A stretch of 64,000 bases of DNA from Flavobacteriaceae bacterium (lineage in GTDB: Bacteria > Bacteroidota > Bacteroidia > Flavobacteriales > Weeksellaceae), in contig JAUNUH010000003.1 of the NCBI GenBank assembly GCA_030538275.1, forward strand, positions 1 through 64,000, in the 5' to 3' direction. The translations under genes and the position numbers were made by a program. Position 1 is the stretch's first letter; every line of letters begins with the position of its first letter. Positions 54,714-62,942 of this stretch are shown here, piece by piece. The notes under the pieces are model-generated. The model did not search any database. It was not told the DNA's origin and was given only the letters and a program-made list of their open reading frames with translations.

Positions 54714-55610
54714 ATGACCGGATGGATTTTACAAAAGGAAGCTAATATCAAAACGCCGTCCTACGAAACTTTAAAATTATTGGCTACCGGCGCCGAGCAT
54801 GGTATAGACCTCAAATTGCTCGACGCAAAACAAATCGAAATTATCGTAACACGCGAGGACCGCAAAAGTGTGCTACTCGATAATCAATCTACGAAATTGC
54901 CCGATTTTATTTTTCCCAGAATGGGTGCGCATACCAGTTATTTTGCACTGGCTGTAATGCGTCACCTAGAGCGTTTGGGCGTGTATTGTATCAATGGTTC
55001 GGTGGGTATAGAAACCGTAAAAGACAAATTGTTTCAAATGCAGATACTGGCAGAAAATTTCCCTGTGCCCAAAACAATGCTTGCCAAATTTCCCGTTGAT
55101 GCCAGACTGGTAGAAAAGCAATTTAAATTTCCTGTAATCGTCAAAGCACTATCTGGTATGCAAGGCAGCGGTGTGTTTTTATCTCATGATGCACAGTCTT
55201 TTGAAGATCTCAGTAATTTGATAATGATTACCAATCAAAACGCCGAAATCATCATCCAAGAATTCATCAGCGCCAGTCGGGGAAAGGATTTGCGCGTATT
55301 TGTAATCGGTGATAAAGTGGTAGGATGTATGGAAAGATATGCCACTGATAATAGTTTCAAAGCCAATTTTTCGCGTGGAGGTGGCGTACGGAATTTTGAA
55401 TTAACCCCCGAAATAGAAGAATTATCTCTGGCTGTGGCCAAAGAAGTTGGATTAGAAATTGCCGGGGTAGATTTACTTTTCGATAAAGACGGATTCAAAA
55501 TCTGTGAGGTGAATTCCTCACCAGGTTTTCGCGGAATGGAACAAGCCACAGGAAAAAATATTGCCATTGAAATTATTTCCCATATCAAAAACAAGGTAGA
55601 GAATCGCTAG
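54714..55610 (+). CDS. RimK-like ATP-grasp ligase
   Basis: ATP-dependent carboxylate-amine ligase of 298 residues in the RimK group. The preATP-grasp N-terminal domain (about 1-95) ends with DFIFPRMGAHTSYF. The ATP-grasp domain has FPVIVKALSGMQGSGVFL (adenine and phosphate contacts), IIQEFISASRGKDLRVFVIGDKVV and the Mg-binding end CEVNSSPGFRGME. Members add glutamate to ribosomal protein S6, to other proteins or to small molecules such as glutathione precursors. The substrate here is unknown. Confidence 0.85.
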   Translation: MTGWILQKEANIKTPSYETLKLLATGAEHGIDLKLLDAKQIEIIVTREDRKSVLLDNQSTKLPDFIFPRMGAHTSYFALAVMRHLERLGVYCINGSVGIETVKDKLFQMQILAENFPVPKTMLAKFPVDARLVEKQFKFPVIVKALSGMQGSGVFLSHDAQSFEDLSNLIMITNQNAEIIIQEFISASRGKDLRVFVIGDKVVGCMERYATDNSFKANFSRGGGVRNFELTPEIEELSLAVAKEVGLEIAGVDLLFDKDGFKICEVNSSPGFRGMEQATGKNIAIEIISHIKNKVENR

Positions 55611-55632
55611 AACTAGTCTAATTTATTAAATT

Positions 55633-56715
55633 TCAATAAGATAAGATGTTTTCTAGTAAAACGAGCGCATTATTTTTGTCGTCTGTAAACAATTTGTAAT
55701 TATATCGTCGATTATCTGCAATCAACGTAATTCTTGCCGTATTAGGAGGAATATCGCCTAAATTATTGGCTACAAAAACCAGCTCATTGCGTTTTCCACC
55801 TTCCAAAATCAATTCAAATTCATGGGCTACGTCGGTAATTCTCAGATTTTCTGCAATTATTTTATCATTAAAAAATATCGTAACCGTATCATTATCAACC
55901 GTTCCGTAATCTCTAATCAATAAAGTAACGCTACTCGTCTTCAATTGTATATGAGATAAAAGTTGATTGGTACGCAAAACCTTTTTCTCTTCTATACTCA
56001 TTTCTTCAGTCTTAGAAATTGAGGTAATTTCTTCATTTTCAATATTTTCTATGCTTGAGCGAGAAATTTCAATTTCTTCTTCTTTCGGTATGTGACTTGT
56101 TATATCTTCTTCAATTTCAAATGGATACAACTCATTTTTGTTATTTTGTTCCAAAGCCAAATTTTCTTCATATACCTCATCAAACTCTGCCTTGGCCAAT
56201 TCAATTTCTTGCCATGACATACTATTCGGCATTTCATCTCTATATACCTGATATTCAGGAGATACCTTGACATATTTTATAAATTTTGGTGGATATAACA
56301 ACATTTGAAGCCGGTTCTCTAATCTATCAAAAGGAGAGGATTGAGAAGGGTTTCGGCGGTTATTCAAAGGCGTAATTGTCGTCGTACCAATTAAATATTC
56401 TCTACCATTTTCTCCTTTTTCGTAGCGTAGTTGATAATCTGTGGCCTCATGCCCAGTTGATTTATGATTCAGTTCCACATCAATACCCGATAAAAACTGA
56501 CGTTGAACATCAAATTCTGCCTGTAAAAAATGCCTGCAATAACCTCCAGCCTCAGTGTCATAGGAATGTCCGGCATAGGAATTACCTAAATTCTGAACCA
56601 AAAATAATTCTGCATAATAACCAGAATCAAAGCCTGTTACGGCTACCCATCTGCCCGTTAGGTCCTGGCCATAACCGAATGAAATAAGTAAACAAAAGAT
56701 GAAAATTATTCTCAA
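55633..56715 (-). CDS. Secreted hypothetical protein with lipocalin-like and C-terminal beta domains
   Basis: Exported protein of about 360 residues. The signal peptide ends SFGYGQ and is followed by DLTGRWVAVTGFDSGYYAEL, the start of a small beta domain. A long acidic linker (about 180-260) connects to a C-terminal beta domain containing VTLLIRDYGTVDNDTVTIFF and ELVFVANNLGDIPPNTARI, which resembles a domain I know from other flavobacterial exported proteins. No ATG fits the signal peptide: the TTG at 56715 does, while upstream in-frame starts add 30 non-signal residues. The function is not known. Confidence 0.65.
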   Translation of the reverse strand: MRIIFIFCLLISFGYGQDLTGRWVAVTGFDSGYYAELFLVQNLGNSYAGHSYDTEAGGYCRHFLQAEFDVQRQFLSGIDVELNHKSTGHEATDYQLRYEKGENGREYLIGTTTITPLNNRRNPSQSSPFDRLENRLQMLLYPPKFIKYVKVSPEYQVYRDEMPNSMSWQEIELAKAEFDEVYEENLALEQNNKNELYPFEIEEDITSHIPKEEEIEISRSSIENIENEEITSISKTEEMSIEEKKVLRTNQLLSHIQLKTSSVTLLIRDYGTVDNDTVTIFFNDKIIAENLRITDVAHEFELILEGGKRNELVFVANNLGDIPPNTARITLIADNRRYNYKLFTDDKNNALVLLENILSY

Positions 56716-56736
56716 AATATCATTTTTTTGGGTGCA

Positions 56737-56792
56737 TCTCTTCTCGTCAAAAATAGTATTATATTTTTTAAAAGTTTTTTGACGAGAAGAGA
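56737..56792. repeat. 17-bp perfect inverted repeat
   Basis: The arm 56737-56753 is the exact complement of 56776-56792, with a 22-base AT-rich loop. It lies just upstream of the signal-peptide start at 56715 on the minus strand. It could be an operator or a transcriptional hairpin. Confidence 0.6.
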
Positions 56793-56821
56793 CCGCGCTT
56801 TTCACTTCAATTTTTTACCGA

Positions 56822-56894
56822 GATGCAGACAAAAAACTCTTGCCAAAAGAGCTTCCGCTGGTCGCTTTTTGGCGGCGGTTTTTGTTGCTGCATC
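56822..56894. repeat. Nested imperfect palindrome upstream of mutS
   Basis: The outer arms gatgcag (56822-56828) and ctgcatc (56888-56894) are extended by caaaaa/tttttg with a small bulge. The inner arms gccaaaa (56842-56848) and ttttggc (56867-56873) enclose a GC-rich loop. The 390-base gap between the divergent genes is occupied by this and the preceding inverted repeat; the rest to 57090 shows nothing recognisable. Confidence 0.5.
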
Positions 56895-57090
56895 CCGACA
56901 AAAAGATTTTCGTTACAATCGCTTGCACAAACTCCTAAAATACGCGTTGGTTTCATCAAATTCTGTTCCCGATTGCAGTGATTGAAATTATATCTTCCTG
57001 TTTTTTCACCTCTTAAATTTTTTAATTCAACCTATTGAATTCATGCTTCCTTTGTCTGGAATCACATTATTTTTTCCGTAGATAAAAACG

Positions 57091-57098
57091 TATTTTTG
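57091..57098 (+). promoter_or_regulatory. -7 box of mutS
   Basis: TATTTTTG lies only 5 bases before the ATG at 57103, so the message would be leaderless. The family start MAKKxTKETPLMQQY fits this ATG. Confidence 0.4.
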
Positions 57099-57102
57099 CG
57101 AA

Positions 57103-59697
57103 ATGGCAAAGAAGCAAACCAAAGAAACGCCGCTCATGCAGCAATACAACCGTATCAAGGGTAAATACCCAGATGCATTGCTATTGTTCAGAGTTGGAGA
57201 TTTTTATGAGACATTTGGCTCAGATGCTGTTCGTACCGCAAAAATTTTGGATATTGTACTCACCAAACGCGCCAATGGAGCCGCATCACATATAGAATTA
57301 GCCGGATTTCCGCATCATGCCTTGGATACCTATCTCCCCAAATTGGTTCGCGCAGGCCTACGTGTAGCCATTTGTGATCAATTAGAAGAAGCTTCTGCTG
57401 CCAAAAAAATCGTAAAACGTGGTGTTACAGAATTAGTTACACCTGGAGTTGCACTTAGCGATCAAATACTTGGTTCTTCTTCCAATAATTTTTTAATGTC
57501 TGTACATCAAGACAAAAATAATTTTGGAGCAGCATTACTCGATATCTCTACGGGAGAATTTTTTTTACAAGAAGGGGATAAGGAGACTATTGAAAAATTG
57601 ATTCAGAATTTTTCTCCCAAAGAAATTGTTTTTCAAAAAAGACAGTTACCTGCATTTATTCCAGATCAAATTAGCCGTTTTGGACTGGATGATTGGGCGT
57701 TTCAACATAGCTTTGGTTATGAAAAGATGATTCGTCATTTCAAAACCAAATCACTCAAAGGTTTTGGTGTAGAAGATATGGATTTAGCCATCACCGCTGC
57801 AGGTGCGGTTTTTGCGTATCTGGACGAAACGCATCATTACGATTTAGAACATATTAATAATTTACAACGAATTGTAAATGACGATTATGTATGGCTGGAC
57901 GCGTTTACAGTAAGAAACCTGGAATTATTCAATTCACCCCATCCCGATTCTGTGACTTTGTATCAAGTTCTCAATCATACACTTACGCCAATGGGTTCAC
58001 GATTGCTTCGTCGCTGGATGGCTTTGCCACTTAGCAAATTACAGGCGATTCAGGAAAGACAAAATACCGTTCAATTTTTATTAAACAACCATGATGTTGC
58101 CCTTCCTTTACGTGAAAAGTTGAAGGCAATAGCAGATTTAGAAAGATTATGTGCTAAAATTGCCACAGGAAAAATTTCGCCGAAGCAGCTTACGCAACTT
58201 ACCGATAGTCTAGGCTTAATTCATGAAATCATGGATGTGATGAATATATATCATCCAAAGGAAAACAAGGGAATTGACTTCAATTTCAATCCTTTACAAA
58301 GCTTGTGGGAGCAATTATCAGAATCACTTTCGATGGATCCACCGCATTTCATTCACAAAGGCAATGTAATAGCAGAAGGAGTTTCGGTAGAATTAGACAA
58401 ATTGCGCAAAATACGACATGGAGGTAAGGAATTTTTGGAGGAAATGCGACAGCGTGAAATCCTAAATACGGGCATCAGCAGCCTCAAAATTGATTTTAAT
58501 AATGTTTTTGGCTATTATATCGAGGTTCGAAATACGCATAAGGACAAGGTTCCTGATTATTGGATACGCCGACAAACGCTGGTGAATTCTGAGCGATATA
58601 TTACAGAAGAATTAAAGGAGTATGAAGAGCAAATTCTAGGAGCCGAAGAAAAGATTTTGAAGATTGAAACCGAATTATTTAGTCAACTTTTACAGAATAT
58701 AATGCCGTATATTCCAGAAATTCAATTAAATGCGCAAGCGCTAGCTGTTCTAGATTGTGTTTTGAATTTTGCGGGATTGGCAGAGAAAAATCATTATGTA
58801 AAACCCGAAATTAATGATTCATTTGACTTGAATATTGATGATGGTCGCCATCCGGTAATTGAGCAGCAATTGCCGCCTAGCTCGCCCTATATAGCCAATG
58901 GAGTTCATCTAAATCAAACAGATCAACAAATTATTATGATTACGGGGCCCAATATGTCGGGGAAATCTGCGTTTTTGCGTCAAACGGCGTTGATAGTTCT
59001 TCTGGCACAAATAGGAAGCTATGTACCTGCCAAATCAGCACAAATTGGCTTGATCGATAGAATTTTTACACGGGTAGGTGCAAGTGATAATTTATCTCAA
59101 GGCGAATCGACTTTTATGGTTGAAATGAATGAAACTGCTCAAATCGTAAATAATATAACCGAAAGAAGCTTGATTATTTTAGACGAAATTGGGCGTGGTA
59201 CGAGTACCTATGACGGAATTTCGATTGCTTGGTCCATTTCTGAATTCATTCATCAGCATCCAGGTAAACCCAAAACTCTTTTTGCGACACATTATCATGA
59301 ATTGAATGAAATGGCTAAAAGTTTTGAACGAATCAAAAACTACCACATCAGCATTAAAGAAACAAAGGATACAATTCTGTTTTTGAGAAAGTTACAACCA
59401 GGTGGGAGCGAACATAGTTTTGGAATTCATGTGGCCAAAATGGCTGGGATGCCTACACGATTGATACGTAGAGCAGAAGAATTATTGAAACAACTGGAAT
59501 CGACACATTCCTCTGATAAAAGCGAAAATTCTACTCGAAAAATTACGAAAGAGAATATGCAATTATCTTTTTTTCAACTCGATGATCCTATTTTAGAAGA
59601 AATTAGAGATGATTTGGAAGGCTTGGATATCAATACATTAACGCCGGTTGAGGCTTTGATGAAATTGAACGAAATCAAGAAGCGTTTGGGGAAATAA
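57103..59697 (+). CDS. mutS: DNA mismatch repair protein MutS
   Basis: Mismatch recognition ATPase of 864 residues, full length. The N-terminal mismatch-binding domain has the FYETFG motif (Phe that stacks on the mispair, Glu that contacts it) in FRVGDFYETFG. The lever and clamp region includes RRWMALPLSKL. The ATPase domain carries Walker A GPNMSGKSAFLRQ, Walker B LIILDEIGRGTSTYDG and ATHYHELNEM. The C-terminal helical dimerisation end is present. Confidence 0.97.
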   Translation: MAKKQTKETPLMQQYNRIKGKYPDALLLFRVGDFYETFGSDAVRTAKILDIVLTKRANGAASHIELAGFPHHALDTYLPKLVRAGLRVAICDQLEEASAAKKIVKRGVTELVTPGVALSDQILGSSSNNFLMSVHQDKNNFGAALLDISTGEFFLQEGDKETIEKLIQNFSPKEIVFQKRQLPAFIPDQISRFGLDDWAFQHSFGYEKMIRHFKTKSLKGFGVEDMDLAITAAGAVFAYLDETHHYDLEHINNLQRIVNDDYVWLDAFTVRNLELFNSPHPDSVTLYQVLNHTLTPMGSRLLRRWMALPLSKLQAIQERQNTVQFLLNNHDVALPLREKLKAIADLERLCAKIATGKISPKQLTQLTDSLGLIHEIMDVMNIYHPKENKGIDFNFNPLQSLWEQLSESLSMDPPHFIHKGNVIAEGVSVELDKLRKIRHGGKEFLEEMRQREILNTGISSLKIDFNNVFGYYIEVRNTHKDKVPDYWIRRQTLVNSERYITEELKEYEEQILGAEEKILKIETELFSQLLQNIMPYIPEIQLNAQALAVLDCVLNFAGLAEKNHYVKPEINDSFDLNIDDGRHPVIEQQLPPSSPYIANGVHLNQTDQQIIMITGPNMSGKSAFLRQTALIVLLAQIGSYVPAKSAQIGLIDRIFTRVGASDNLSQGESTFMVEMNETAQIVNNITERSLIILDEIGRGTSTYDGISIAWSISEFIHQHPGKPKTLFATHYHELNEMAKSFERIKNYHISIKETKDTILFLRKLQPGGSEHSFGIHVAKMAGMPTRLIRRAEELLKQLESTHSSDKSENSTRKITKENMQLSFFQLDDPILEEIRDDLEGLDINTLTPVEALMKLNEIKKRLGK

Positions 59698-59821
59698 TCT
59701 GGCCTTTCGCAAAAACTTAATTCACGGTAGAATTGAGGAATTTATTGAATTCGTTTTACTGTTGCGGATTCAACCCATCTTTTTGAATAATAATAGCGTG
59801 GAATTGGTGAAATAGAAAAAT

Positions 59822-59864
59822 TCTAAGAGATCACCTACGACTTCAGTCGTGGGCAGGTCTTTAG
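59822..59864. repeat. REP-like palindrome
   Basis: The core cctacgac/gtcgtggg (8 bp, one wobble) with loop ttca is flanked by an outer imperfect pair tctaagaga/tctttaga. Similar cctacgac-core palindromes are used by REP-associated and IS200-type elements, but no transposase is present here. Confidence 0.45.
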
Positions 59865-59945
59865 AAATGTGAATATGATTCTTTGGAAATTTATGCAGCA
59901 TCACTTTAAAACTTCAATTAGAAGGAAAAAATGTGTTTTTTATGT

Positions 59946-60144
59946 TGAGGGATGACTGCCCTGCGCGTCCGCGGCCTTGTGTGTTGGCCTTGGGAAGGCA
60001 AGCGGGCGGGCATTCCCGGTCCCGCACAACAATTGTCGGCGCGAAGGCAGCAATGCAAACACGGGACAACATTAATTTTAAAAAATAGTAATCCGAATAA
60101 AATCTTTCTTATCCAGGAGCGTAAAAATTGGGTCGGGTGGCATT
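59946..60144. repeat. GC-rich patch of an intergenic repeat element
   Basis: About 120 bases (59951-60070) are strongly GC-rich within very AT-rich surroundings. They contain ggccttgggaaggc, ccgcggcc and a stem gtcccg (60019-60024)/cgggac (60062-60067). The patch continues into an AT-rich tail that ends at the stop codon of the broken toxin gene (60145). The compositional jump and lack of coding sense suggest an inserted repeat. The 59698-59821 stretch before it shows nothing recognisable. Confidence 0.4.
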
Positions 60145-60447
60145 TTATTTTTCAGAGATTGATTTGAAGTTTTCTTGGGGATTCTGAAAATTTTGAAGTA
60201 TCCTGATGACATAAAGCGTATCTTCCAAAATAATATTAATTAATGTGTTGTGTTTCGTGAGGGGGAATTTGTGATATTTGGTATCTTCATATTTCTGAAA
60301 AATAACTTTTCCGGAAGTAATAATTTCAATGGCTTTATCTAATTGATCATAAAATTTTTCAAGAAATATATCATTCCATTTTTAGAGTAAGAAATCTTCA
60401 ACATTTTTCAAGTCTTTTTTGGCTTCATCACTCAGTTTTACGTTCAT
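60145..60447 (-). pseudogene. RelE/ParE-family toxin pseudogene (in-frame stop)
   Basis: Reading from ATG at 60447 gives MNVKLSDEAKKDLKNVEDFLL, then TAA at 60382-60384. The frame continues without interruption for about 79 more codons to TAA at 60145-60147. The continued frame has FLEKFYDQLDKAIEII, HKFPLTKHNTLINI and LYVIRILQNFQNPQEN. Its ending is typical of RelE/ParE toxins. The ATG overlaps the antitoxin stop by 20 bases, a normal toxin-antitoxin arrangement. One nonsense change therefore appears to have killed the toxin recently, since the rest of the frame is intact. Confidence 0.75.
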
Positions 60448-60772
60448 CGCGGTATTTTTGAAGTCGTTTTCTCATTTCACTCATCACTTCGCCATACTCG
60501 TGAACGCTACCGTTGTGAATCTGTTCTTCTGCTCTTTTCAGCGATTCCATAATTTCTTCCTTGGTTTCGTTGCGCCATTCTTTTTTTTCTACCGCTTTGG
60601 CAATTTCTAAAAGTTCTTCTGCGCTAAATTTCTTTTCCCTTAGTTTCCTGAAAAAAGTAGGTTTTTTGATTCCGGTTTTCGCCATAATATAATTCATCTT
60701 GAAAGGCGAATCTTTCAGAATCTGATCTATGTTATTCTGAATATAAATGTATTTCTCGATTTCTGCTATCAT
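60428..60772 (-). CDS. Antitoxin-like HTH protein
   Basis: A 114-residue protein. The N-terminal half looks like a helix-turn-helix (MNYIMAKTGIKKPTFFRKLRE). The C-terminal half is a charged helical tail (EEIMESLKRAEEQIHNGSV, then EYGEVMSEMRKRLQKYRDE) of the kind that wraps a RelE/ParE toxin. It overlaps the toxin start by 20 bases. Such antitoxins repress their own operon, and an inverted repeat lies upstream (60789-60805). With the toxin broken, it now stands alone. Confidence 0.7.
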   Translation of the reverse strand: MIAEIEKYIYIQNNIDQILKDSPFKMNYIMAKTGIKKPTFFRKLREKKFSAEELLEIAKAVEKKEWRNETKEEIMESLKRAEEQIHNGSVHEYGEVMSEMRKRLQKYRDERKTE

Positions 60773-60788
60773 AATATTGTAGTTTTAG

Positions 60789-60805
60789 GTATCATTATTT
60801 GATAC
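60789..60805 (-). promoter_or_regulatory. Palindromic operator candidate of the toxin-antitoxin operon
   Basis: gtatca-ttatt-tgatac is a perfect 6-bp inverted repeat centred about 25 bases before the antitoxin ATG. Its position fits autorepression by the HTH antitoxin. Confidence 0.5.
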
Positions 60806-60858
60806 AGATATAGTTAAATTATGACAGCACTTATAATTTTCTCTACAACCAAAACTTT

Positions 60859-62847
60859 CTAGAAAAGATGATCCTCCACCAAATTCGGCAATGTAACTTT
60901 CAATCCCGGTGTGCGTTCCATTTCGCGTTTGATGGCGAAAAGGGCTTCTTCGTTTCTGGCCCAGGCACGGCGGGCAATGCCGTTGTTGACATCATAGAAA
61001 AGCATGGATTTTAATCTGCGATTGGCTTCCTCGCTACCGTCTAAAAGCATCCCGAAACCGCCGTTGATCACTTCCCCCCAGCCTACGCCGCCACCATTGT
61101 GAATGCTCACCCATGTGGCACCCCGGAAACTGTCGCCGATGACGTTTTGGATGGCCATATCGGCCGTGAATTGTGAACCGTCGTATATATTACTTGTCTC
61201 GCGGTATGGTGAATCCGTTCCGCTGACGTCGTGATGATCACGACCCAAAACCACCGGCGCAGAAATTTCCCCCGATTTGATGGCTTGGTTGAACGCTTCA
61301 GCGATTTTGGTGCGTCCTTCGGCATCGGCATATAAAATTCGGGCTTGCGAACCCACTACCAATTTGTTTTCCAACGCGTGTTCAATCCATTGAATATTAT
61401 CGGCCATTTGCTGCTGAATTTCCTGAGGTGCAAGGGCTTGAATTTCACGCATTACACGCAAAGCGATTTCATCGGTTTTTTTCAAATCTTCTTCCTTTGC
61501 TGAAGTACAAACCCAACGGAACGGCCCGAAACCATAGTCAAAACACATGGGGCCGAGAATATCCTGTACATAACTTTTATATTTGAAATCTATGCCGTTT
61601 TCGGCCATAATATCCGCTCCAGCGCGTGAAGCTTCCAGCAAAAACGCATTTCCATAATCAAAGAAATAGGTCCCTTTGGCGGTATGTGCGTTGATGGCCG
61701 CGGCATGCCGACGCAGGGTTTTTTGCACTTCTTCTTTGAATTTTTCCGGCTCCTCGGCAATCATACGGTTGGCTTCTTCAAACGAAATTCCTACCGGATA
61801 ATAGCCGCCGCTCCAGGGATTGTGCAGCGAAGTTTGGTCTGATCCGACATGTACAAAAACATTTTCTTCTAAAAATTTCTCCCACACATCTACCACATTT
61901 CCATTGAAAGCAATCGACACAACTTCCTGATTTTCTTGTGCTTGACGTACACGTGCTACCAATTCATCCAAATCTGATATCAATTCATCTACCCAGCCTT
62001 GTTCGTGGCGTTTGTGACTTGCAGCAGGATTTACTTCGGCACAAACGGTGATGCATTTGGCAATATTTCCGGCTTTGGGTTGCGCACCCGACATGCCTCC
62101 TAATCCAGCGGTGAGGAAGATTTTTCCCTGAGAAGTTTCGTTGGATTTTAAGATTTTGCGAAAGGCATTCATCACGGTAATCGTTGTTCCGTGCACGATT
62201 CCTTGCGGACCGATGTACATATAACTTCCTGCGGTCATTTGTCCGTATTGCGTAACGCCCAGCGCATTGAATTTTTCCCAGTCGTCGGGTCGGGAATAAT
62301 TCGGAATCATCATGCCATTGGTCACGACCACACGTGGTGCCTCTTTGTGCGACGGAAACAGACCCATGGGATGACCCGAATACATGTGCAGCGTTTGTTC
62401 GTCGGTCATTTCGCTCAAATACTGCATGCAGAGGAGATATTGTGCCCAGTTTTGGAAAACGGCGCCATTTCCGCCATAGGTGATCAATTCGTGCGGATGC
62501 TGTGCTACGGCAGGATCCAGGTTGTTTTGAATCATGTGCATGATGGCCTTTGCTTGGGCTGAATTTCCCGGATATTCGTCGATGGGACGGGCATACATTT
62601 CATAACTTGGGCGAAAACGGTACATATAAATTCGACCGTAAGTATCTAATTCCGCAGCGAATTCTTTTGCCAATTCGGGATGCCAATCTTTTGGAAAATA
62701 GCGTAAAGCGTTTTTTATCGCCAAAATGCGTTCTTCTTTATTCAGAATTTTTTTGCGCACAGGTGCATGCGAAACAGATTCATCGCGTGTTTGCGGTTGG
62801 GGAAGTTGGGTTGGAATTCCGGTTTTTATGTGTTGTTGGAAGGTCAT
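60859..62847 (-). CDS. hutU: Urocanate hydratase
   Basis: NAD-dependent enzyme converting urocanate to imidazolone propionate, the second step of histidine degradation. The 663 residues match the long Bacteroidota form (proteobacterial forms are about 555). Visible segments are HPHELITYGGNGAVFQNWAQ, GLGGMSGAQPKAGNIA (Rossmann-like NAD site), YFFDYGNAFLLEASRAGADI and SIHNGGGVGWGEVINGG near the C-terminus. The ATG at 62847 (MTFQQHIK) is chosen because upstream in-frame starts run through the duplicated palindrome. The other hut genes, apart from hutG at 21353, are not here. Confidence 0.95.
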   Translation of the reverse strand: MTFQQHIKTGIPTQLPQPQTRDESVSHAPVRKKILNKEERILAIKNALRYFPKDWHPELAKEFAAELDTYGRIYMYRFRPSYEMYARPIDEYPGNSAQAKAIMHMIQNNLDPAVAQHPHELITYGGNGAVFQNWAQYLLCMQYLSEMTDEQTLHMYSGHPMGLFPSHKEAPRVVVTNGMMIPNYSRPDDWEKFNALGVTQYGQMTAGSYMYIGPQGIVHGTTITVMNAFRKILKSNETSQGKIFLTAGLGGMSGAQPKAGNIAKCITVCAEVNPAASHKRHEQGWVDELISDLDELVARVRQAQENQEVVSIAFNGNVVDVWEKFLEENVFVHVGSDQTSLHNPWSGGYYPVGISFEEANRMIAEEPEKFKEEVQKTLRRHAAAINAHTAKGTYFFDYGNAFLLEASRAGADIMAENGIDFKYKSYVQDILGPMCFDYGFGPFRWVCTSAKEEDLKKTDEIALRVMREIQALAPQEIQQQMADNIQWIEHALENKLVVGSQARILYADAEGRTKIAEAFNQAIKSGEISAPVVLGRDHHDVSGTDSPYRETSNIYDGSQFTADMAIQNVIGDSFRGATWVSIHNGGGVGWGEVINGGFGMLLDGSEEANRRLKSMLFYDVNNGIARRAWARNEEALFAIKREMERTPGLKVTLPNLVEDHLF

Positions 62848-62868
62848 AATGATTTTTGATTTTGTTGG

Positions 62869-62930
62869 GTCGGACGGCCATCCGTCCGACATTACTTTAG
62901 TTTTTATACTGCTCGGACAGCCGTTCGACA
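62869..62930. repeat. Duplicated palindromic unit
   Basis: gtcggacgg-ccat-ccgtccgac is a perfect 9-bp palindrome (62869-62890). A diverged copy (gctcggacagccgttcgac, followed by the same att) lies about 40 bases downstream. Both sit between hutU and the nuclease gene. It resembles a REP-type repeat. Confidence 0.5.
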
Positions 62931-62942
62931 TTAGGTTGGATT

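Noticed and set aside
56728-56985. An 85-codon plus-strand frame ahead of mutS
   Set aside because: It reads through both inverted repeats and has no start context. The DNA structure explains the open frame better.
59952-60167. A 71-codon plus-strand frame in the GC-rich patch
   Set aside because: It has no motif, and the translation reflects palindromic GC-rich DNA; it is not supported as a gene.
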